Assembly (NCBI GenBank): GCA_033964015.1
Contig: JAWWUD010000061.1
Span: 117,001 to 181,000, forward strand
Length of the DNA: 64,000 nucleotides
Reading direction: 5' to 3'
Source of the DNA: Scolanthus callimorphus
Taxonomy: Eukaryota > Cnidaria > Anthozoa > Actiniaria > Edwardsiidae
Below are positions 44,205 through 53,552 of the stretch, one piece after another. The notes beneath the pieces were generated by a model, which searched no databases, had not been told where the DNA came from, and worked only from the letters and a program-made list of their open reading frames with translations. Within the stretch, counting starts at the first letter, position 1. The number at the start of each line of letters is the position of its first letter. The position numbers and the translations under genes were made by a program.

Positions 44205-44408
44205 TGCTTGGACTTTTCTGGAACGGCACATCTAGTTCACATGGTGCTCTGCTGTATCTATGCTGGCTTCCCTTTTTCGTGGTCTTGGTGGCTTGTAAAC
44301 ATTGTCTGTCTTGCTCTGATGGCCATTATTGGCGAGTTTGTTTGCATGAGAACAGAACTGAAAGCCATCATGGTGTCAGTAGGATCAGCTGGTAAGAATT
44401 CAGTATAG
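44205..44408 (+). CDS. SYS1: SYS1 Golgi trafficking protein, last coding exon
   Basis: The exon starts right after an AG acceptor preceded by a T-rich tract, in frame with CLDFSGTAHLVHMVLCCIYA, and ends with stop TAG at 44406-44408. Residues such as CLDF, the membrane span FSWSWWLVNIVCLALMAIIG, and EFVCMRTELKAI match the C-terminal third of animal SYS1, whose human form has CLDF, WWLVQAVCIALMAVIGEY and LCMRTELKEI. SYS1 is a small four-span Golgi membrane protein that recruits the ARFRP1 GTPase to the trans-Golgi. Two of the spans are in this exon. Upstream exons (about 90 residues) were not found; they must lie further left, beyond the inserted LINE, or outside the window. The exon has no stops or frameshifts, so it looks functional. 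Confidence 0.9.
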   Translation, partial: CLDFSGTAHLVHMVLCCIYAGFPFSWSWWLVNIVCLALMAIIGEFVCMRTELKAIMVSVGSAGKNSV

Positions 44409-46902
44409 CAAAAAAAAAACAAGCAGCTTTTCATGATATTCTGTGACACAGGGAGAGATACATGCACAAGTATGTATATTGCCACATAAACTCTTTGTCA
44501 GCTTTGTTGACTGTGGGAGATGCAGGACGATGAAGTGAGTTGGATGAAGTACAGCAGGGCTGGCAAGTATGACAGTCTCATCTTCAGTACCAAATAGAGA
44601 TAAAAGATGAATAACTGTACAAAATGAGGAGTGATGTGTTAACTACAAGATCATTAATTTATCTGATGTGGACCAAAGCATGACATGGCAAGAACTTACA
44701 GCTGATTGTAACTGCTGATTTACATTACTAATGACCTCCCTTCAAAAAAGACCCCATGCCGAAATAAATGAAGTGAGCCCCAAAGTCTTTTTTGGTTGTT
44801 TTGCACTGGTCTCCCTGATTTTACTGGAGAAAATGACGCACGTGCGTCGTGTGAGTCAATCCGGCTCTCAAATCTATCTAAGAACTCCCCTGCGAGCAGT
44901 GATTTCCTCCTCTCTTAGGCCGCCGGCGGTATCTAAGAACCCGCTAAAATTGCAAACGCAAGCTTATTACAGAAAAACCATTTGACTTCGGAATTGTTTG
45001 TATGCTTATCATATCTCAGTAAGGGAAGAGAAGAAACAGGTAAAGTAAAATTGTTCTAAGAAATGTCTTAGTTTATCATAGGATTATATTTAGAGAATAT
45101 CATTCATGACTTAGCGTGCGCTCTGTAGGCAGTGGTGTAAGTTTGTTCAAACTTGAATGAAAATTTTTCTCAGCTCAAATCTTTCGAATTAGAATTATTC
45201 CTGCACATAACTGTAAGTAATCTGTAATAAAACCATTTAGGTTTGGATGCCTATGGTGCTTTCGGCTGAGGAAGCTGAGTTCGTTTTTAGTTTATGTGGG
45301 AGATTTCAACATAGCGGCGATGTCAGCTTTGTCCCTCGCTAAAGAAATCGCTTGCATTAGAACCCAGGGTGAATCTTTTCCAACAAAAATACGCCCACTT
45401 TCGAGAATTCCACCTTCTCTTCGGGTTTGTGAACTTCGTTTGCCGGCACAGCTTTAGGGCTAAGCGGAGTGAGTGCGGACGATTTAGCCAATGAGTAATG
45501 TTTGCGCAGACAACCCGATTATAATAGTATAGATGATAATAATAATGATGATTTTATTGCAGTTTCCCTACATGGTAGTTTTACATCTGCATATAAAATA
45601 AATAACTACTATGTAAACAAAATATGTACAATGCAATTAATAAAAGCTAATAATAAATTAAAGTGGAATCAATTACTGGAATTTAGATCTTACGTTAGTT
45701 TGAGACGTTTCAACCGAAACCATCGGTCTGCATCAGTGACTTAGTCACGTGACAGCAAAGCATCACGTGACAGTCGTTGAGGAACGGAGGAGAGGGCACC
45801 TTGCACCAAGTCCCTCAGTTCTCGCATCTGTAGTCAAGACAAACGGAAGGTCCAATTTAGGGTAAGCTAGAATTGGAGGTGAGAATATGATCTCGAATAC
45901 ATTTTCAAACGCCTCCTGGCACTCACTCGTTTATTCCAATGGTTCCTTAAGCTTCCTCCTTTTACCTGTTCTGTGCCGATTTATCAAAGCGCGTTATTCG
46001 GAACGTTTAACTCGGACGAAAGTACTATTCAATTAAAGCATCGGCTTGGAAAATAACTCACTGAAAATTGTAACAGCAAGATTGCAGACCAATTATAAAC
46101 ATTCAGAGACCACAGAACTGCAGACAATCAAACTATCTTACCTTCTTTTACGGAATAAAATGAGTGGAAATTGTGTCACGCAAGTACTGTCTCGCTCTAT
46201 GCTAATTGCGATCACAGTAGGTTTTATTTGAAGTTTCCAAATCTGTACAACTAAAACTTGACTTCGTATAACAATTTCTATAATAGTAAGTGCCTTTTTA
46301 GAACAAGTAAATGCGAACATTTTCCTTACTGGCATGTAGTCAATTTGCATTGCGTGTTATGTGAAAAATGCAGAAGTGACGTTTCGTTTTCGTACAAGCT
46401 AAATATTCACGGGCCGCGATTAATTTTTTTATATGTGAGAAATGAATGGTTGGACAGTACCCAAATACATTTTTATTGAAAATTTGATGCGCACCAGCTG
46501 AGATTTTTGCCCCTCAATATTTGTCAAATTTGAGCGGGACGATCTTTGCTTTTGACGGGGTTCATGTAGGTTCCTGTAATATTTATGAAAAAGCCAAAAG
46601 GAAAATAAACTTACCGTTTTCCAGCAAACTAGATGACATACTTTTATGAGATCGAAAACAAAATCTCTCGCATTGAGGCTTTGCGAGGCTTATCAACCTA
46701 CGCAAAATTTAGCGATTTTGGGCGTCGCGACGAGCCCTGTCTGGGTGAAAACTGACTTTCCTCGATTTCTCGGGAAAAAAAAAATCGCTGAAATTTTATA
46801 CTCCATTTTCGAAAATAGATCCATATGGGGGTTTATTTTATGAAATAAACTGGAGGTCGATTTTTGTGTTCTGAAGGACGATGTTTGATAATTACAGCCA
46901 GC
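44409..46902. other. SYS1 3' region and non-coding sequence
   Basis: Possible poly(A) signal AATAAA near 44762. No further exon was identified. Around 45690-45760 there is GAGACGTTTCAACCGAAACC, a motif found beside some invertebrate retroelements. A perfect ATAATAATAATGATGAT run is near 45535. Confidence 0.4.
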
Positions 46903-47059
46903 GGCTCTTAATGGTTTGGCGCCAGTTTATCTCCAGACCATTTTTGTAAACCGTAGCGGCAATTATACACTTGTTTCCGAATATATATTCAATATAGTGG
47001 GGCTTCCCTGTGGAACAGTTTGCCCGCCACGCTTCGGCAAGCAGAATCTCTAAAGTACT
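46903..47059 (+). pseudogene. LINE reverse transcriptase C-terminal fragment
   Basis: Reads ALNGLAPVYLQTIFVNRSGN, then in another frame YSGASLWNSLPATLRQAESL. Both segments are typical of the C-terminal part of CR1/L2/jockey-like ORF2 (L-N-G-L-A-P-x-Y-L, S-G-A-x-L-W-N-S-L-P). About 20 residues between them are missing. It is cut at 47056 by the repeat that follows. Confidence 0.8.
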
Positions 47060-47235
47060 ATTTTCATTACTGAAATTCCCTCGTAATTGCGCTACGCGAG
47101 AATGTTATCCCGTGTTATTCCCTGCATTCCTTCCTGGTAACGTCTTACGTAATTTATCACACTCTCAGGGTGATTTAAGCAGTAGATTTCACAATATCGT
47201 GGTCTTTTCAAAAACCAACGTCGGGACGCGGGTGT
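47056..47235. repeat. 180-bp direct repeat, copy 1 (copy 2 at 52835-53014)
   Basis: The two copies are identical or nearly so (TACTATTTTCATTACTGAAA through CCAACGTCGGGACGCGGGTG) and bracket the satellite block. Beyond them weaker similarity continues (GAATTTTG, GGCGACGTAC). Confidence 0.9.
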
Positions 47236-47309
47236 CTTGGTCATGAATTTTGTTTGGTGTTGGTTCGTACGTCGCCGAAGCTTCATGGCTCTTAATCCTC
47301 ACGATCCAT

Positions 47310-50077
47310 GGCTTAATTCTCAGACGTTTTGGTTTGTTGTATGAGTGTTTTTGTAACACTGCCAAATTCAATTTCTCGGCTTGTTGGCTTCATAGTAATG
47401 CTAAATTCTCCGATTGGTTTGTTGTATGAGTGTTTTGTAACACCGCCAAATTCAATTTCTCGGTTTGTTGGCTTCATAGTAATGCTAAATTCTCCGATTG
47501 GTTTGTTGAACACCGCCAAATTCAATTTCTCGGCTTGTTGGCTTCATAGTAATGCTAAATCTTCCGATTGGTTTGTTGTATGAGTGTTTTTGTTGAACAC
47601 CGCCAAATTCAATTTCTCAGCTTGTTGGCTTCATAATAATGCTAAATTCTCCGATTGGTTTGTTGTATGAGTGTTTTTGTAACACCGCCAAATTCAATTT
47701 CTCAGCTTGTTGGCTTCATAGTAATGCTAAATTCTCCGATTGGTTTGTTGTATGAGTGTTTTTGTAACACCGCCAAATTCAATTTCTCAGCTTGTTGGCT
47801 TCATAGTAATGCTAAATTCTCCGATTGGTTTGTTGTATAAGTGTTTTTGTAACACCGCCAAATTCAATTTCTCGGCTTGTTGGCTTCATAGTAATGCTAA
47901 ATTCTCCGATTGGTTGGTTTGTATGGGTGTTTTGTAACACCGCCAGATTCAATTTCTCGGCTTGTTGGCTTCTAGTATGCTAAATTCTTTGGTTGGTTTG
48001 TATGGGTCGTATGGGTGTTTTTGAAACACCGCCAAAATTCAATTTCTCGGCTTGTTAGCTTCAACTAATGCTAAATTCTCTGGTTGGTTTGTTACTTGTA
48101 TATGGGAGCTTTTAAAACACCGCCAAACTCAATTTCTCGGCTTGCTGGCTTCAAGTAATGCTAATTTCTATGATTGGTTTGTTGCATGGCCATGGGTGCA
48201 TGTTGTTGAACAATTCAATGTTCGCTTCACTATGCTAAATTCTCGTAGTCCCTGTTACCTTTGTCGCTATCATAGGGGTTCGTTAACATACAGTTAACCT
48301 ACCCTCATACTGTCTCCGGACGGTTTTGATTCGACTCAGTTAGCAGGTGCTGCGTCCGTCCTTTTTGTTCCGATTTATTCTACTGTATTACGGGCGCGAG
48401 CCCTGCTACTTGAGTCAATTAAGACCGCCAATTGAATTTTGTTAAATTCAAGCCAAATTCAATTTCTCGGCTTGTTGTCTTCATAGTAATGCTAAACTCT
48501 CTGATTGGTTTGCTATCTTCATAGTAAATGCTAAATTCTCCGATGGGTTTGTTGTACTAGAGTTTTTGTAACACTGCCAAATTCAATTTCTCGACTTGTT
48601 GGCTTCATAGTAATGCTAAATTCTCCGATTGGTTTGTTGTATGAGTGTTTTTGTAACACCGCCAAATTCAATTTCTCGGCCTTTGTTGGCTTCATAGTAA
48701 TGCTAAAATTCTCTGATTGGTTTGTTGTATGAGTGTTTTTGTAACACCGCCAAATTCAGTTTCACAGCTTGTTGGCTTCATAGTAATGCTAAGTTCTCCG
48801 ATTGGTTTGTTGTATGAGTGTTTTTGTAACACTGCCAAATTCAATTCTCGGCTTGTTGGCTTCATAGTAATGCTAAATTCTCCGATTGGTTGGTTTGTAT
48901 GGGTGTTTTGTATAACACCGCCAGATTCAATTTCTCGGCTTGTTGGCTTCTAGTATGCTAAATTCTTTGGTTGGTTTGTATGGGTGTTTTTGAAACACCG
49001 CCAAAATTCAATTTCTCGGCTTGTTAGCTTCAAAAATTCTCTGGTTGGTTTGTTACTAGTATATGGGTGCTTTTAAAACACCGCCAAACTCAATTTCTCG
49101 GCTTGCTGGCTTCAAGTAATGCTAATTTCTATGATTGGTTTGGTGCATGTTGTTGAACAATTCAATTTCCCGCTTTGTTCGCTTCACTATGCTAAATTCT
49201 CGTAGTCCCTGTTACCTTTGTCGCTATCATAGGGGTTCGTTAACATACAGTTAACCTACCCTCATACTGTCTCCGGACGGTTTTGATTCGACTCAGTTAG
49301 CAGGTGCTGCGTCCGTCCTTTTTGTTCCGATTTATTCTACTGTATTTCGGGCGCGAGCCCTGCTACTTGAGTCAATTAAGACCGCCAATTGAATTTTGTT
49401 AAATTCAAGCCAAATTCAATTTCTCGGCTTGTTGTCTTCATAGTAATGCTAAACTCTCTGATTGGTTTGTTGGCTTCATAGTAAATGCTAAATTCTCCGA
49501 TGGGTTTGTTGTACTAGAGTTTTTTGTAACACTGCCAAATTCAATTTCTGGGCTTGTTGGCTTCATAGTAAATGCTAAATTCTCCGATTGGTTTGTTGTA
49601 TGAGTGTTTTTGTAACACCGCCAAATTCAATTTCTCGGCTTGTTGGCTTCATAGTAAATGCTAATTCTCCGATTGGTTTGTTATATTAGAGTTTTTGTAA
49701 CACTGCAAAATTCAATTTCTCTGTTTGTTGGCTTCATAGTAATGTTAAATTCTTCGATTGGTTTGTTATATGAGTGTTTTTGTAAAACACCGTCAAATTC
49801 AATTTCTCGGCTTGTTGTCTTCATAGTCATGCTAAATTCTCCGATTGGTTGTATGGGTGTTTTTTAAACACCGCCATATTCAATTTCTCGCGGCTTTGTT
49901 GGCTTCTAGTATGCTAAATTCTTTGATTGGTTTGTTACTAGTTTGGGTGTTTTTGAAACTACCAAATTCAATTTCTCGGTTTGCTGGCTTCAAGTAATGC
50001 TAAATTATCTTATTGGTGTGTTGTATGGGTGCATGTTGTTGAACAACGCCAAATTTAATTTCCCGCTTTGTTCGCTT
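47310..50077. repeat. About 85-bp satellite with higher-order structure
   Basis: Unit: GGTTTGTTGTATGAGTGTTT, TTGTAACACCGCCAAATTCA, ATTTCTCGGCTTGTTGGCTT, CATAGTAATGCTAAATTCTC, CGATT. Some 28 units occur with single-base changes and small indels. A 215-bp spacer (CGTAGTCCCTGTTACCTTTG ... GACCGCCAATTGAATTTTG) interrupts at 48240-48455 and again at 49198-49412, so about 958 bp repeats as a higher-order unit. Apparent ORFs are products of the repeat. Confidence 0.95.
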
Positions 50078-51721
50078 CACTGGACGAAATAATGGATTTG
50101 CTCAGGTTTGTCGTGCGAGCAAATTTGATGCGAATTTGCCTCGAATGTGAATTTGAGCAAACATGGCAGCAATCATGAAGTTTAGTTCTTGAGCAATTGT
50201 CAAGTAAAGTTTAAAGTTTGCTATAAATTTGCTACACTTTTAGTTGAGAAGGCGAATGTGTATCTCGTGTATGTTTGCATCATATACGCTGCATGTTTGT
50301 TTCATAGCAAATATGTTTCATCTTTGCTCCAGTTTTGCTCGACTATAGTCAAATATCAAATATACCATACCGCGCAAATTCGATGCGAACGTTAAGCGAA
50401 TTCGATGTTTGCCTCGAATGCGCTCTGCTAGCAACACTGTACGTCCGGTTTACGTCTGATAATCCCACGTGACCTGGAGTATGGCTTAGGTTTCCACTCT
50501 GATCGAGTGACGGTTTGTATTCATTCGAATTTGAGCGCCATTGAAGGCAGACTTTCGACCGTATGTCATAGAACTTTATCACGTAAATTGTTGCGTTTGC
50601 AGGGGTGAACTCGCAACAAAAGTACCTCATGTAAAGGATTGCTAATTTCACAAGCAATAGGACATTCATATGGCACTGCTTTGTGGCAATCCAGCGAGGA
50701 CAGGACGGTTATATTTCAAGGTAAAATGAACGGGTTTATGTGCCACATAAGTTTATCTACAACACTCGTGTGAAGAAACTTTCGTGTATTTTTGCTGCCG
50801 AAAGTAGACACAATTCAACCGAAAATTGACAAAGTCAAAATGCTGCTAGTTATTTATAGGCTTTGATTTGAGTTGTGCAGTCAGAAAACCTGAGAAACTT
50901 ATTCTAGTCGATTCGACTTCGCATTCGCCATGTTTGTTTCCGCTGCGCAGTTAGGTATAAACCGGGAAAGCTTTAAACAGGTATTCCTGCTTTATTTCTG
51001 ATCGCACAGCACAAAATAAAGCTTATAAATTACTATCAGCATTTTAACTGTATCAGTTTGATAATTTCCGGTGGAATTATTGTTAATTTTGGCAGCAAAT
51101 GCAAATCTCGGCTTCGTGTCAGAGTGTTGTTTAGATAAATGTCTTTGTGGACGACCGCCAACCCACAAACTCGTTCGTTTTACTTCAAGTTACTGGACTG
51201 CCACAAAGCAGTGCTGTTTGAGGATCTTAGATTGACAATAGATCAGATAGATTGTACGTTCGATTATATTTCATTTTGCAAATAAATACTGGTTATCTTG
51301 TGGACTACGCTTGAATATGAACGGTGCAAACAATATGTAAACCGGGATGTAAACATGATATTCTCTATTAAATTTGCCTTTGTGTAATGATAATGCAAGC
51401 TAGTATTTGCAGTACATTTGCTCACAGTCTAACATTGAACTTTGGCACACGTAAACATTCCGCAAACATAAAGCAAACGCGATTGTTACAGTTATATTTA
51501 CCGCTAAGCAAAGTCGATGCGAATATACGTGTTTGCATACCCTTTTGTAAACCGAGCAAATCTGATGTAAAAGCGGTCTTCACCAAATTTCTTTGATGGT
51601 AAATATGATGCGAATTCGAAAATTTCATTTGCGCAAATGTATGCGAAGATGCGCAAATATGGAATTCACTTCACATTTACCACTACATTACGCATGAGTG
51701 AATCCATTTTTTCGTCCAGTG
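50078..51721. mobile_element. 1.6-kb CACTA-like element in the satellite
   Basis: Ends CACTGGACGAA and TTCGTCCAGTG. The satellite stops at TTCGCTT and resumes at ATGCTAAATTCTCG, as in the uninterrupted unit near 49175. Near both ends are many variants of GATGCGAATTTG and GCAAATTTGATGCGAA, like the subterminal repeats of CACTA/EnSpm elements, which also begin with CACT. The flanks CTT/GTT may be a worn 3-bp duplication. No transposase. Confidence 0.75.
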
Positions 51722-51823
51722 GTTATGCTAAATTCTCGTAGTCCCTGTTACCTTTGTCGCTACCATAGGGGTTCGTTAACATACAGTTAACCTACCCTCA
51801 TACTGTCTTCGGACGGTCTTGCT
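51722..51823. repeat. Satellite spacer, left part of the third copy
   Basis: Matches the spacer at 48233 and 49191 (CGTAGTCCCTGTTACCTTTG, AACATACAGTTAACCTACCC) up to GACGG; it continues at 52491-52620 after the hAT-like insertion. Confidence 0.9.
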
Positions 51824-52490
51824 CAGTGGCGTTAAGGCATGGCTCAAAACCATTTCGCCTGAAAAAGGGGATTATTCTTCATAACTCGTGTTCTATTGTA
51901 TGGATCATCATCAGAATTGGTCAGCACAATAATTTTAACAAGAGCTTTATTTTGACACATTTCGTTACCATGGAAACGGTTATCACGTGACTCGGTGGCG
52001 GCCATCTTGGATTTTTTAATTAGACCCTCTGAAGATACACAGAAAATGTGAAATTGAAAGGTAAACACATATTTAGATACAGGACAACTTCCTTCAAATG
52101 AAACTAATTGGATATCTTGGAATTTCTCAAGAAAAAGAAATTATCAGATTTTTCGTGCTTTTGAAATATATGATATTGTGAAAAAACTTCTTTATTAAAA
52201 CATGATCCACGATATCCAATTAGGTTTACAGAAAGACTAATGATAGAAAGATTATACTGAAAAGAAATTTCTATTTTTCATCTTCTCTACATACTTGCAC
52301 GGGCGCTAAACATTTCATCCAAATGGCGGATGGAGAGTCACGTGACATCGTTACCATGGCAACAACGACTTAATCGAAATCAGAATTCCAAAACATGTTT
52401 GTGGGCTGAGTTTGAAAGATTTTCGTTGAAAATAACGAAGTTACAAAAAAGCAGGACCTCGTTTTAGAGCGGCATGCCTTAATGCCACTG
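51824..52490. mobile_element. 667-bp hAT-like MITE in the satellite spacer
   Basis: Inverted ends CAGTGGCGTTAAGGCATG and CATGCCTTAATGCCACTG. The uninterrupted spacer reads GGACGGTTTTGATTCGACTC at this spot, so the insertion is certain. CAGTGGC-type ends are common in hAT; the flanks look like a worn 8-bp duplication. Contains two X-box-like sites, GTTACCATGGAAAC at 51964 and GTTACCATGGCAAC at 52350. Confidence 0.8.
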
Positions 52491-52763
52491 TGTGATTCGA
52501 CTTCAGCAGGTGCTGCGTCCGTCCTTTATGTTCCGGTTTATTTTACTTTATAATCTTTCTGGCGTATTTACGGGCGCGAGACCTGCTACTTGAGTCAATT
52601 AAGACTGCCAATTGAAATTTGTTAATTCATTTTAATCCTGACCCTTCCTCTGAGTTTTGGGAGGATACAGTGTTATTCTGTTGATTCCGCTGTGTTTTTC
52701 TCCACTGTGAACGGTTTTTGTCTAGCGCCACGGCTCGGCTCGCAGTGTATCGAACGTGCGAGG

Positions 52764-53203
52764 TCAAAATTGACCTTTCCCATAACTTATTCTCGCTGAG
52801 ACAATGAGAGGGCATTTGAGTAATGAAAGGAGTTTACTATTTTCATTACTGAAATTCCCTCGTAATTGCGCTACGCGAGAATGTTATCCCGTGTTATTCC
52901 CTGCATTCCTTCCTGGTAACGTCTTACGTAATTTATCACACTCTCAGGGTGATTTAAGCAGTAGATTTCACAATATCGTGGTCTTTTCAAAAACCAACGT
53001 CGGGACGCGGGTGTTGGGAATGAATTTTGCCCACCCTCCTCCCCTTCGGCGACGTACGTTGTCGTCACATCACGCATGCGCTTGGCGCTTCCGCGTTCTT
53101 TTCTTCGCTCCTCTCACTGTCTCGGTCAAAATTGACCTTTCCCATAACTTATTCTCGCTGAGACAATGAGAGGGGCATTTGAGTAATGAAAGGAGTTTAC
53201 TAT
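52764..53203. repeat. 77-bp direct repeats around the second 180-bp copy
   Basis: The word from GGTCAAAATTGACCTTTCCC to GAAAGGAGTTTACTAT occurs at 52764-52840 and 53126-53203. Its first 16 bases are palindromic. Purpose unknown. Confidence 0.85.
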
Positions 53204-53204
53204 C

Positions 53205-53297
53205 TACAACATTCGTGTCCGATTTGTATGGGATTTACAATTTCTGCGGGCTCGAAATTGTTTAAATCCTATACAAATCGGAAGCGAATATTGTAAA
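53205..53297. repeat. Hairpin repeat
   Basis: ACAACATTCGTGTCCGATTT pairs with AAATCGGAAGCGAATATTGT; inner GTATGGGATTTA pairs with TAAATCCTATAC. Confidence 0.8.
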
Positions 53298-53552
53298 TGA
53301 CTTATGATATGTCAAGACAACAACTCTGGTATTCTTTTGTTGAAAACAATCGGAACAATTTGGATGACAAGTACTATTGAAAGTCCAAAGCAGGATGAAA
53401 TCAATTCAATTGAAAAGGTTTTTGGCATTCTTTTGTTTTATTGATGACAATGAATAGTCCTTTTGTTGTAAATGATGTGATACACAAAATAATAAACTGG
53501 CTTTTGTTATCAAATGTAGCCGAAAGTGGATGCAATGAAATTTATTCATTCT

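Noticed and set aside
47329..49867. Several 60-84 codon ORFs sharing MVCCMSVFVTPPNSIS
   Set aside because: They are translations of the 85-bp satellite unit.
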